Shown here piece after piece: positions 13,557 to 19,517 of a DNA stretch of 19,517 nt (its first letter is position 1; each line of letters starts with the position of its first letter). The notes under the pieces are model-generated. The model was not told the DNA's origin, made no database searches, and saw only the letters and a list, made by a program, of their open reading frames with translations. Location of the stretch: NCBI GenBank assembly GCA_023436075.1, contig JAEZKS010000297.1, forward strand, positions 1-19,517, in the 5' to 3' direction. This DNA is from Methanobacteriota archaeon. Lineage in GTDB: Archaea; Halobacteriota; Methanocellia; Methanocellales; Methanocellaceae. The position numbers and the translations under genes were made by a program.

Positions 13557-14258
13557 ATGACGAAAATCAGGGGGCTCGTTTTCGATCTCGACGGCACCAT
13601 CATCGACAACAGCGATAGCTACATGGAGTCGATGCTCAAGCAGGTGGGGAACGACATCGGCCACGATCTCGGCCTGAAGCATGCCAGGGAACTCTGGTAC
13701 TCCGTCGGCGCCATGTCCAGGGACGAGGTGATCGCCCGCTGGGGCATCGATCCGGACCAGTTCTGGATCTCGTTCAACAAGTTCGAGAGCCTGGATGAGA
13801 AGCTGAAAAACACATACATCCACCCTGACGCGCTGACATTGGAGAAGATTGACGTACCCATGGGCATCGTCACTCATACTTCGCTCGACCACACCACCAG
13901 GCTGCTGGAGCTGGTCGGCATGCGCCGGTACTTCGATCCAATCATTTCCTGCAACGAGGACACTGGCTTCAAGCCATCGCCGCTGCCGCTGATCTACTGC
14001 GTGATGGACATGAAGCTGGGTTTCGACGAGGTACTGTTCGTCGGCGACACGGCCTCAGACGTGATGGCCGCGAAGGAGGCCCACGTAAAAAGCGTCTATG
14101 TCAACCGCTTTGACCGGCCTTCAATGGTGAAACCAGACTATGAGATCAATAGTCTGGAAAAACTAAAAGAAATCATTGACTGCCAGGTCGGCAGCCTCGC
14201 GCGTGAAACCAAGCCGAAGGGCTCTCTTGTTAAAATGCCCGGCAAAGGGAGATCGTGA
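13557..14258 (+). CDS. HAD-superfamily hydrolase (phosphoglycolate phosphatase-like)
   Basis: A 233-residue haloacid dehalogenase-type phosphatase with all four motifs. Motif I is FDLDGT (nucleophile D10, acid/base D12), motif II is the threonine in GIVTHTS (T106), motif III is K139 in GFKPSP, and motif IV is FVGDTASDV (D164, D168, magnesium binding). The helical insert between motifs I and II (about 15-95) is a C1-type cap, as in phosphoglycolate phosphatases and beta-phosphoglucomutases. The substrate is not predictable. The last 25 residues are basic and non-conserved. It has its own promoter and no operon partner, and converges on the cupin gene. Confidence 0.92.
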   Translation: MTKIRGLVFDLDGTIIDNSDSYMESMLKQVGNDIGHDLGLKHARELWYSVGAMSRDEVIARWGIDPDQFWISFNKFESLDEKLKNTYIHPDALTLEKIDVPMGIVTHTSLDHTTRLLELVGMRRYFDPIISCNEDTGFKPSPLPLIYCVMDMKLGFDEVLFVGDTASDVMAAKEAHVKSVYVNRFDRPSMVKPDYEINSLEKLKEIIDCQVGSLARETKPKGSLVKMPGKGRS

Positions 14259-14313
14259 TTCCCGGGGCAGGATGCTGCGTATATCTTAAGCCATCCGGTT
14301 GCCTGGTTTTCAG

Positions 14314-14652
14314 TTATTTTACTTTCGCTTTGTACCGGTCGGCCTGGTCGAAATATTCCACGACCACCAAGCCCGCGTAGATGTGGCCATGATGCTTCAC
14401 GCCGTCGGGGACGAAGTAATTATCTCCTTTCTTATAGGTCCGCAGGACGCCGCCGATGTCGAGGTCGACCCTGCCGTCGACGATGATGCCCCCCTGGGCC
14501 TTATGCGCGTGTTCGAGGAGGTCGACGTCCTCGCTGAAGTGCATATAGATGACCTGGTGGCCGTCGCCCTGGGAAAGGTATGCTTTCGCGCCTTTGACCG
14601 GCACGTCGGCCTCGGGAAGCGCCAGGATCGGCGCGGGGAATACGGAAGACAT
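14314..14652 (-). CDS. Small cupin-domain protein
   Basis: The 112-residue protein is a single cupin barrel. Motif 1 reads EHAHKAQGGIIVDG, supplying H48 and H50, with Q53 where a glutamate is usual. Motif 2 reads GDNYFVPDGVKHHGH, supplying H87. These residues suggest a metal site. Small cupins include sugar isomerases, dioxygenases and binding proteins, so the reaction cannot be named. The start at 14652 gives a complete barrel. The gene converges on the HAD gene (55 bases apart). The upstream gap to the PNPOx gene is about 125 bases and may hold its own promoter. Confidence 0.85.
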   Translation of the reverse strand: MSSVFPAPILALPEADVPVKGAKAYLSQGDGHQVIYMHFSEDVDLLEHAHKAQGGIIVDGRVDLDIGGVLRTYKKGDNYFVPDGVKHHGHIYAGLVVVEYFDQADRYKAKVK

Positions 14653-14776
14653 GACATTGCCATAGGACGCCGTAAGCCTTAAGTTTATCGGGCGACCGCT
14701 TGCACATCCTTAAATCAGTCTATTCATAGGTACGTATAGAGTTTTAATAACAAACAGCTATTGAGCACCAATCCGA

Positions 14777-15196
14777 TCAAGGCTTGATCTCGACGTTCTG
14801 GAACCGACTGTAGTAGTACCCATAACTTGTCGTGAACCGGACTATGGCATAATCCGGGTCTTCCGGGCCTTTGTAGTACTGTGCGAACCATGGCTGCCAC
14901 AACTTGTGTTTGCTCTCCGGGTCGAGCAAAATCTCGGCGTTGCCGATCAGTCGCAATCCTTTGAAATGAGCGTTGTCTACGAAATAGATACATGCCCGTG
15001 GGTTGGCCTGGATCTGCCCGACCTTCCGGGAAGACGTGTTGGTGCTGAACCAGATCGTTTTCAGACCATCGTTATCTGACTTTAGCATCGCGCGGATTTC
15101 CGGAAAGCCGTCTTTTCCCATGGTGCCAAGCGTTGCAGCCTTCGACCGGCTGACCAGCTTGAGGCCGTCGACTTTTGCCTGCGTTTCGTCAATCAT
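14777..15196 (-). CDS. Pyridoxamine 5'-phosphate oxidase-fold (general stress protein 26-like) protein
   Basis: The 139-residue protein fits the split-barrel flavin-binding PNPOx-like family. The N-terminal helix and strand (SRSKAATLGTMGKDGFPEIRAM), the phosphate-binding stretch IWFSTNTSSRKVGQIQANPR and the block ACIYFVDNAHFKGLRLIGNA are typical. Such proteins bind FMN, F420 or heme; which one is used here is not clear, though F420 would suit a methanogen. The start ATG at 15196 has no strong ribosome site, but a TATA-like CTTTAAGC lies about 38 bases upstream on the minus strand (near 15234). The gene ends 72 bases beyond the next minus-strand gene and is likely transcribed separately. Confidence 0.88.
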   Translation of the reverse strand: MIDETQAKVDGLKLVSRSKAATLGTMGKDGFPEIRAMLKSDNDGLKTIWFSTNTSSRKVGQIQANPRACIYFVDNAHFKGLRLIGNAEILLDPESKHKLWQPWFAQYYKGPEDPDYAIVRFTTSYGYYYSRFQNVEIKP

Positions 15197-15268
15197 ATAT
15201 AATCGCCATCATAAGAAGCGCTGTAACAGGCTTAAAGATGAGCCGTGAGCAGCTTGAAACTTATCTCA

Positions 15269-15715
15269 CTATCGTGACGTTGCCGGTCTTCCCGGGCCAC
15301 GCACAAAATAAAGGAAGATGTAGACTACAAGCCCGCCTGCCTCGGCGATGAGCAGGCAGATCAGGATAACGATAAGCGAGATCAGGAACAAGCCAATGGA
15401 GACTAACGCTAAGACCAGAGCTATTAACAGAGCCGGGATCGAGGTGACCAGCCCGGAAAAGAGTGGGACTGCGAGGACATATTCCAGCGGCGAATCATCT
15501 TTGTATGTCAAAAAGATAGCGATGGCCCCAGAGAGGAACATCGATATGGCTATGTTGAGGATTAAGAGGAAACCCACGGCAAAGCCGTCAGGGATGTCTG
15601 TATAGTCCCTGCGTGGGAGCAGCATGCTTATGATGAGCAACAGGATAACGAAAACACCTATTCCGAGCAAGCCAGAGCCCAGGGCTCTCCAGAAAATTTT
15701 AAGTGCTCTATCCAT
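15269..15715 (-). CDS. Four-helix membrane protein of unknown function
   Basis: About 148 residues with four hydrophobic helices. The first contains GLLGIGVFVILLLIISMLL; the last two run together through LISLIVILICLLIAEAGGLV and VYIFLYFV. A short positively charged tail (RGPGRPATSR) ends the protein. No family motif is visible. I chose ATG 15715 (MDRALKIFW), with AAAGGGCG a few bases upstream; the in-frame ATG at 15736 lacks a ribosome site. It precedes the PNPOx gene on the same strand with a 72-base gap. Confidence 0.65.
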   Translation of the reverse strand: MDRALKIFWRALGSGLLGIGVFVILLLIISMLLPRRDYTDIPDGFAVGFLLILNIAISMFLSGAIAIFLTYKDDSPLEYVLAVPLFSGLVTSIPALLIALVLALVSIGLFLISLIVILICLLIAEAGGLVVYIFLYFVRGPGRPATSR

Positions 15716-15831
15716 GATACGCCCTTTATCAGGCATCGTAAGAGGAAAAGATAAAGGTTATCTAACGATCCGTAAAGCGTAAAGTAGCAGGCACACCTGA
15801 TCGTCGACGATCCCGCACATGGTAAGTTATC

Positions 15832-16047
15832 TTATCGCTTTCCTCCGACCCGTGCCCCTGCAAGCGTCAGTTGTCCACGGTTAGCATGCTCCCTTCCGGG
15901 CCTGTGCCGGTCCCCGCAATTAAGGCAGTCAGCGTGCTCTCCAGCACGGCGATTTACCACCGCTAACCAAGCAGGACGGATCTTCAACGTAGAGCGGTAA
16001 GGCCTCCATGCATCAGAAGCGCCTTCGTCAGGCTTCGCCCCTCGCAT
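15832..16047 (-). pseudogene. Possible 3' remnant of an IS200/IS605-type tnpB
   Basis: The minus-strand frame ends EHADCLNCGDRHRPGREHA then LTLAGARVGGKR. The block HAD-LN followed by GDRHRPGR resembles the tail after the zinc finger of TnpB proteins (usually HADxNAAxNI and a short basic tail), with insertions or substitutions. No catalytic RuvC-like part or complete zinc finger lies upstream, so at best it is a decayed 3' fragment. It could also be chance reading of non-coding DNA. It is flanked by the long palindrome at 16215 and by gene-free sequence. Confidence 0.28.
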
Positions 16048-16214
16048 GAAGACGATTTCGAGTCACAAGTGACGCCTAATCACCCGGGCTAGCCCGCCAA
16101 AATGGTATTATGCCACGGTCACGGCAATATAGTTTTTGCTTATGCATATCAGGATTGACAGCGATAAGGCAGGGAACGGGCGCCTACAGATCTCCGGGGC
16201 TTTGCATCGTTTCA
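16048..16214. other. Gene-free spacer before the palindrome
   Basis: No gene is seen. A CGGGCTAGCCCG palindrome lies near 16086-16097. Together with the possible tnpB remnant, the palindrome at 16215 and the leader of the winged-helix gene, it makes a stretch of about 980 bases (15716-16695) without a convincing intact gene. Confidence 0.4.
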
Positions 16215-16602
16215 CATGAAAGCACGAAAACTACTTTTTTGATTTTAAAGCTCGAAATGTATTAAAGCACGGTTAAATCTCTAAACGGACGAAAACACGG
16301 CATTTTTTAAGGCAGTAATTAAAGCTCAAAATGTGTGAAGACACCAAACGAAGCATCATCGTACCCTAGTTGATCAGGAACCATTGGTCAGAGAACGGTT
16401 ATATGATGACCAGAAATTGTTATAGCGACAATTGACCATTTTGGTGTCTTCGTACCGTTTCTGCTTTAATTAGTGCTTTAAAAACTGTGCTTTAGAACAT
16501 TTCGCTTTTTAACCGTGATTTCGTCCAGTTAGCGTTTTAATAGAGTTTTAATTCCCTTAGATATTTAAAAAACTAAAAAGTAGTTTCGTGTTTTCGTGAT
16601 TA
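16215..16602. repeat. Very large imperfect palindrome, ACGAAAACACGAA family
   Basis: The left arm (16215-16348) begins with AAAGCACGAAAACTACTTTTTT and ends GAAGACACCAAA. The right arm (16440-16602) is its imperfect reverse complement, starting TTTGGTGTCTTCG and ending AAAAGTAGTTTCGTGTTTTCG. Long AT-rich stretches match, interrupted by small indels. The 91-base centre contains an inner hairpin (AATTGT/ACAATT). Words such as TTAAAGC and ACGAAAACACG also occur in the palindrome at 18299, so the two are relatives. The right arm carries TATA-like ATATTTAAA at 16561-16569, which could drive the winged-helix gene. No protein is encoded. A MITE-like element or a large structured RNA are the main options. 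Confidence 0.75.
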
Positions 16603-16695
16603 CAACGCATACACGCAGAGGAGTAAATGACGCCAGGCTTGCCCGAACGGAAAAGTCTTTTGAGTATTGAGACCGTATGTCACTATGGTGATAGA

Positions 16696-16944
16696 ATGGC
16701 AGAAGCAGAGGAACTCGTAGGATTCGTCAGCGGAAACGTCCGGCGGAGACAGGTGATCGAGGCGCTGAGCAAGGGCGGCGAGTCTCCCGAGCAGCTTGAA
16801 AAGCTGTCGCGCATCCCCAGGATCATGCTTGAGAAGATACTGAAGGAGATGGACGCGAAAAAGATCGTGAAAAAGACAAAAGCCGGCTATGCCCTGACTC
16901 CTGACGGGGAGCACGTGGCACAGGTGCTGAAGTCGATGCATTGA
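16696..16944 (+). CDS. Small winged-helix DNA-binding protein
   Basis: The 82-residue protein is a stand-alone winged helix-turn-helix of the archaeal regulator type. A helix (EELVGFVSGNVRRRQVIEAL) is followed by a helix-turn-helix (ESPEQLEKLSRIPRIMLEKI), a helix with LKEMDAKKIVKKTK, and the wing GYALTPDGEHVAQVL. It probably represses or activates transcription; targets are unknown. I chose ATG 16696 because GGTGAT (16687-16692) is ideally placed three bases upstream. The longer frame from ATG 16627 has GAGGAG only three bases away, too close for that part of the ribosome site, and adds 23 non-conserved-looking residues. It sits between the palindrome at 16215 and the CheW-CheC gene. Confidence 0.82.
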   Translation: MAEAEELVGFVSGNVRRRQVIEALSKGGESPEQLEKLSRIPRIMLEKILKEMDAKKIVKKTKAGYALTPDGEHVAQVLKSMH

Positions 16945-16979
16945 GTGGCTCGTTCGCCACAATCTCTTTTATTGCTTTT
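16945..16979 (+). terminator. Hairpin plus T-rich tract after the winged-helix gene
   Basis: GTGGC (16945-16949) pairs with GCCAC (16956-16960) across a six-base loop, followed by AATCTCTTTTATTGCTTTTT. Short stem and T-rich tail directly after the stop codon fit a transcript end. Confidence 0.5.
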
Positions 16980-17040
16980 TGTCAGGCGTTCTCGCATTTG
17001 TGTGATTCTCAGATTATAATTAAAAATTTGGCTCAAAAAG

Positions 17041-17050
17041 CCTATAATAC
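17041..17050 (+). promoter_or_regulatory. Probable TATA box of the CheW-CheC gene
   Basis: CCTATAATAC lies about 70 bases before the GTG start at 17116, giving a predicted leader of roughly 45 bases that contains the GGTGA ribosome site. A second AT-rich element (GATTATAATT) is at about 17012-17021. Confidence 0.35.
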
Positions 17051-17115
17051 ATGTCGATAGTACACTTTTACAGAAATTCTGCTCCCGCATCGGCTGGAGA
17101 GCATATGGTGAGATT

Positions 17116-18267
17116 GTGACGGGTAACAGTACAGACGGCCTGCAGGCAGTCCTCTTCGGAGCGTCTGGATCGGCATACGGAGCTGACATCCGTGACGTTC
17201 GCGAGATCATGAAGCTGAGCAACATCACGGCCATACCAGGCGCTTCCACGCACACCGAAGGCGTTATTGATGTTCGCGGCGAAGTGGTGCCACTCCTGAG
17301 CCTTCGCAGCCTGACCGGGGCCCCGCACTGCGAACATGATAAAGAGACCCGCGTGCTGATCCTAGACTGTCGCCCTCCGATCGGGCTGATCGTGGACACA
17401 GTGAGCGAGGTGAAATCGATTCCCTCCGCCGCCATCGAGCCCATGCCGCAGATCGCGACCGGGGCAGGCAGAGACAGCTTTTACAGGGGAATTGCAAAAC
17501 TATCTGACAGGATGATCATTATCATGGACCTGAAGAAGATATCGACGATAGCCGGCGGAAAGACGGCAGAGTGTGAACAGACAGCGGTTGTGGCTCCCGC
17601 GGGAGCGGCGACCATTGGGCCTGCGGATAACGCCATGATTAGCTCAGACAGCTCTCTGGAACTCACTGAGTTCCGGATCGACGCGCTCAGGGAGCTTGGC
17701 AACATCGGCACATCTCACGCTGCCACTTCGCTTTCGCAACTGGTCGGGCGCGATATCCAGATCACGGTCCCGGCCATATCTGTCGAGCACATCGGCAACA
17801 TCCCGGCCATGGTCAGCAATGACAGGGCAGTCGGGCTGCTGCTGAACATCAGGGACGGCGACCGGAACATGGGTTACCTTTACACGATGTTCTCAGAGCG
17901 CAGTGCGGCCAACATCGTGGACACACTGATGGGCCAGCCCATGGGCACGACTTCATCCATCGGCGAAGTCGAGCAGTCTGCTATCATGGAAGTCGGCAAC
18001 ATCCTGGCCTCGTCGTTCTGCGATGCGATGGCAGGGCTCCTGGACACCGTGATCCTGCCGTCGCCACCGAGCTTTGTATACGACATGGTCAGCGCCATCA
18101 TCCAGAGCTCGCTCATCGAGATCGGCATGATCGCCGACGACGCCATCGTGTTCCGCACGGACCTGTCGGACGAGCAGCGCAGCTTCGACGGGTATGTGAT
18201 CCTGTTCCCGAACCCGGAGATGCTCGGCCACATGCTGAGCATTCTGGACGCCAAGGTCAACCCTTGA
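17116..18267 (+). CDS. CheW-CheC fusion protein
   Basis: The 383-residue protein joins two chemotaxis modules. Residues about 8-148 form a CheW domain, with GVIDVRGEVVPLLSLRSLTG at 49-68 as its signature; CheW links the kinase CheA to receptors. After a linker (149-180) comes a full CheC domain (181-383). Both CheC phosphatase signatures [DS]xxxExxNx22P are exact: D189, E193, N196, P219 and S288, E292, N295, P318. CheC dephosphorylates CheY-P, so the fusion could place phosphatase activity at the CheA-receptor array. The start is GTG 17116 with GGTGA at 17107-17111; the nearby ATG 17105 is out of frame. No other che gene is in the window. Separate CheW and CheC proteins are the norm. Confidence 0.93.
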   Translation: MTGNSTDGLQAVLFGASGSAYGADIRDVREIMKLSNITAIPGASTHTEGVIDVRGEVVPLLSLRSLTGAPHCEHDKETRVLILDCRPPIGLIVDTVSEVKSIPSAAIEPMPQIATGAGRDSFYRGIAKLSDRMIIIMDLKKISTIAGGKTAECEQTAVVAPAGAATIGPADNAMISSDSSLELTEFRIDALRELGNIGTSHAATSLSQLVGRDIQITVPAISVEHIGNIPAMVSNDRAVGLLLNIRDGDRNMGYLYTMFSERSAANIVDTLMGQPMGTTSSIGEVEQSAIMEVGNILASSFCDAMAGLLDTVILPSPPSFVYDMVSAIIQSSLIEIGMIADDAIVFRTDLSDEQRSFDGYVILFPNPEMLGHMLSILDAKVNP

Positions 18268-18298
18268 TCTTATACCTGGGTTTTAGATCTCGTTGTTT

Positions 18299-18699
18299 CA
18301 ACACAAAAACACTAAATTCTTTTTAGATTTTCACTAAAATCACTAAAGGCACAAAGGACACGAATTTAAGGTCACTAAACCTACGAACACCACCAAGCTT
18401 AAAACACGAATAAGTCACAAAAGGCACAAAAGGCACCAACGCCGGCATTACAACGTCTTGTTGTATAAGCTATTGATAAGCTATTGATAAATCGCCATTT
18501 CAACAGATAGAAACGAATGGGTTTCATCGTTTTGGTGGTTTGGTGATTTTAGTGACTTTATTAGTGCTTTAAACTTGGAGGCCTTAGAGACTTTAGTGAC
18601 CTTGAATTCGTGTTTTCGTGACTTTAGTGCCTTAACCGTGTCCTTTGTGCCTTTAGTGATTTTAGTGCAATCCAAAAACATTCGTGTTTTCGTGTTAAA
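18299..18699. repeat. Very large imperfect palindrome, ACTAAAG/ACGAAAACACG family
   Basis: The left arm (18299 to about 18440) contains CACTAAAATCACTAAAGG and CACAAAGGACACGAA. The right arm (about 18525-18699) carries their reverse complements, GTGTCCTTTGTGCC and TTTAGTGATTTTAGTG, near its outer end. The arms match closely, but the left arm lacks roughly 30 bases present on the right, so it has suffered a deletion. The unique centre contains an 11-bp tandem repeat (ATAAGCTATTG at 18465-18475 and 18476-18486). It fills most of the 480-base gap between the CheW-CheC gene and the B3/B4 gene. Spurious peptides such as TKITKGTKDT come from such sequence. It is related to the element at 16215. Confidence 0.8.
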
Positions 18700-18750
18700 G
18701 CTACGCGCAGTACAAAAAGATTCAATAGGGAGTGCCTCATTTCTCGTCTG

Positions 18751-19419
18751 ATGAAGTTCGAAGGTATTCTCGACCGCTTTCCTGGCCTCTGCGTGACCGA
18801 GGGGATCGTTGACGACCTGGAGATCAAAGCAACTTCTGCAACCCTGGAGGCGTTCAAGCCTGAGGCATACGCCCTCATCCGGTCGGCACATACCATCGAG
18901 AACGTGAAGGACGACCCGGGCTACCGTGCCTACCGGGACTTCTTCTGGCGTGTCGGCATCGACCCGACGAAGACACGGCCGGCCTCCGAGGCGCTGGTAC
19001 GCCGTATCCTGGCCGATAAGCCGCTGCCGACGATCAATACGGCGGTGGACGCCTACAACCTCGCATCGGCGCTGTCAGGCGTGCCCATCGCCGCCTTTGA
19101 TGCGGATCGGCTGCAGGGCGATCTGACGATGCGCATGGCTATGGACGGAGAGCGTTTCCGCGGCATCGGCATGAAGGAGCCAATCATATTGCAGGCTAAT
19201 CAGGTGGTCATCTGCGACGAGGAACGACTGATCGCCGTCTATCCGTACCGTGACTCGGACGATACGAAGGTGACGCCCGGTACGAAGAGAATGCACGTCG
19301 TCTCCTGCGGAGTGCCCAGCATCGGCCCGGATAAGGTGCTGAAAGCGTGCGAGATGGCTGCGGAGTTCCTGGAAAAGTACAGCGGCGGACGACCCGGGAA
19401 GCCGACAGCATCCCCGTAA
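18751..19419 (+). CDS. B3/B4 tRNA-binding-domain protein
   Basis: The 222-residue protein matches stand-alone B3/B4 domain proteins, related to the editing domain of the phenylalanyl-tRNA synthetase beta subunit. Conserved segments include YRDFFWRVGIDPTKTRPASE (63-82), the asparagine-containing INTAVDAYNLASALSGVPIA (95-114) and YPYRDSDDTKVTPGTKRMHV in the C-terminal half. Such proteins are thought to hydrolyse or bind mischarged amino acids or tRNA, but activity here is inferred. The start ATG 18751 is the first possible in frame; GGAG at 18730-18733 is rather far (about 17 bases). The palindrome at 18299 ends about 50 bases upstream and a repeat arm follows the stop. Confidence 0.88.
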   Translation: MKFEGILDRFPGLCVTEGIVDDLEIKATSATLEAFKPEAYALIRSAHTIENVKDDPGYRAYRDFFWRVGIDPTKTRPASEALVRRILADKPLPTINTAVDAYNLASALSGVPIAAFDADRLQGDLTMRMAMDGERFRGIGMKEPIILQANQVVICDEERLIAVYPYRDSDDTKVTPGTKRMHVVSCGVPSIGPDKVLKACEMAAEFLEKYSGGRPGKPTASP

Positions 19420-19434
19420 TAATGCACGAATTGC

Positions 19435-19517
19435 AGGCTCCAGAGGTTTGCGAGAGGTCTCCGAGCTTCAACACAGAGGTCACAGAGGCTCCAGAGGACG
19501 CACAGAGGACATATAAA
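19435..19517 (+). repeat. Arm of the CACAGAGG palindrome family at the right edge
   Basis: About 80 bases (CTCCAGAGGTTTGCGAGAGG, CTCCGAGCTTCAACACAGAGG, then CACAGAGGCTCC) closely match the left arm of the palindrome at 12258, and its first half matches 13471-13516. The window ends here; a right arm may follow outside. It starts about 15 bases after the B3/B4 stop codon. Confidence 0.8.

Noticed and set aside
12..15830. 12-mer ATGGTAAGTTAT at 12-23 and at 15819-15830 as shared insertion ends
   Set aside because: A 12-base match is expected several times by chance in 20 kb, and the flanks do not match.
18481..18891. Minus-strand frame with TKITKGTKDT and many Lys/Ser
   Set aside because: It is translation of the palindrome at 18299 and overlaps the start of the B3/B4 gene on the other strand.
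12258..19517. Repeats as a possible CRISPR array
   Set aside because: There are no regular identical direct repeats separated by unique spacers; the copies are inverted arms scattered over kilobases.

Overview
The window looks like a chromosomal piece of a methanogenic archaeon, most probably Methanocellales (Methanocella-like); this assignment is inference. The archaeal signs are TATA-box promoters placed about 25-30 bases before start codons (short-leader or leaderless mRNAs), GGTGA/GGAG ribosome sites, an archaeal YchF/Obg-type GTPase with a TGS domain and an NKxD guanine motif, a surface protein with an archaeosortase PGF-CTERM tail, and a tRNA-Leu with an archaeal promoter. Coding regions are GC-rich, and the intergenic repeats are AT-rich or purine-rich.

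Layout. Bases 1-463 hold no gene but several hairpins and short repeats. A ribbon-helix-helix antitoxin/RelE-type toxin pair follows (464-981, minus), then a complete bacterial-type Holliday-junction operon ruvC-ruvA-ruvB (3275 down to 1151, minus) joined by two 4-base ATGA overlaps. Divergent from ruvC is a 662-residue HEAT-like/double-zinc-ribbon protein. Next come a PGF-CTERM surface protein, a divergently transcribed one-iron superoxide reductase, a ChrB-like protein coupled to an MFS transporter, the TGS GTPase, and tRNA-Leu(CAG).

From 10554 to 13388 there is a three-gene minus-strand operon of unknown small proteins (the last apparently frameshifted in a C5 tract), a two-helix membrane protein, and a CPBP-family membrane protein lacking some expected catalytic residues. 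From 13557 to 15715 are a HAD phosphatase, a cupin, a PNPOx-fold protein and a four-helix membrane protein. The right end carries a small winged-helix protein, a CheW-CheC fusion with both CheC phosphatase signatures intact, and a B3/B4-domain protein.

The most unusual DNA is a set of very large imperfect intergenic palindromes: about 190 bp at 12258, about 390 bp at 16215 and about 400 bp at 18299, plus lone arms at 13471 and at the right edge (19435). They fall in two sequence families. One is built on CACAGAGG/TCTCCGAG words, the other on ACTAAAG/ACGAAAACACGAA words. They lie only between genes. They are the best candidate here for an undescribed element. The complete ruvCAB operon in an archaeon and the CheW-CheC fusion are the most notable genes.
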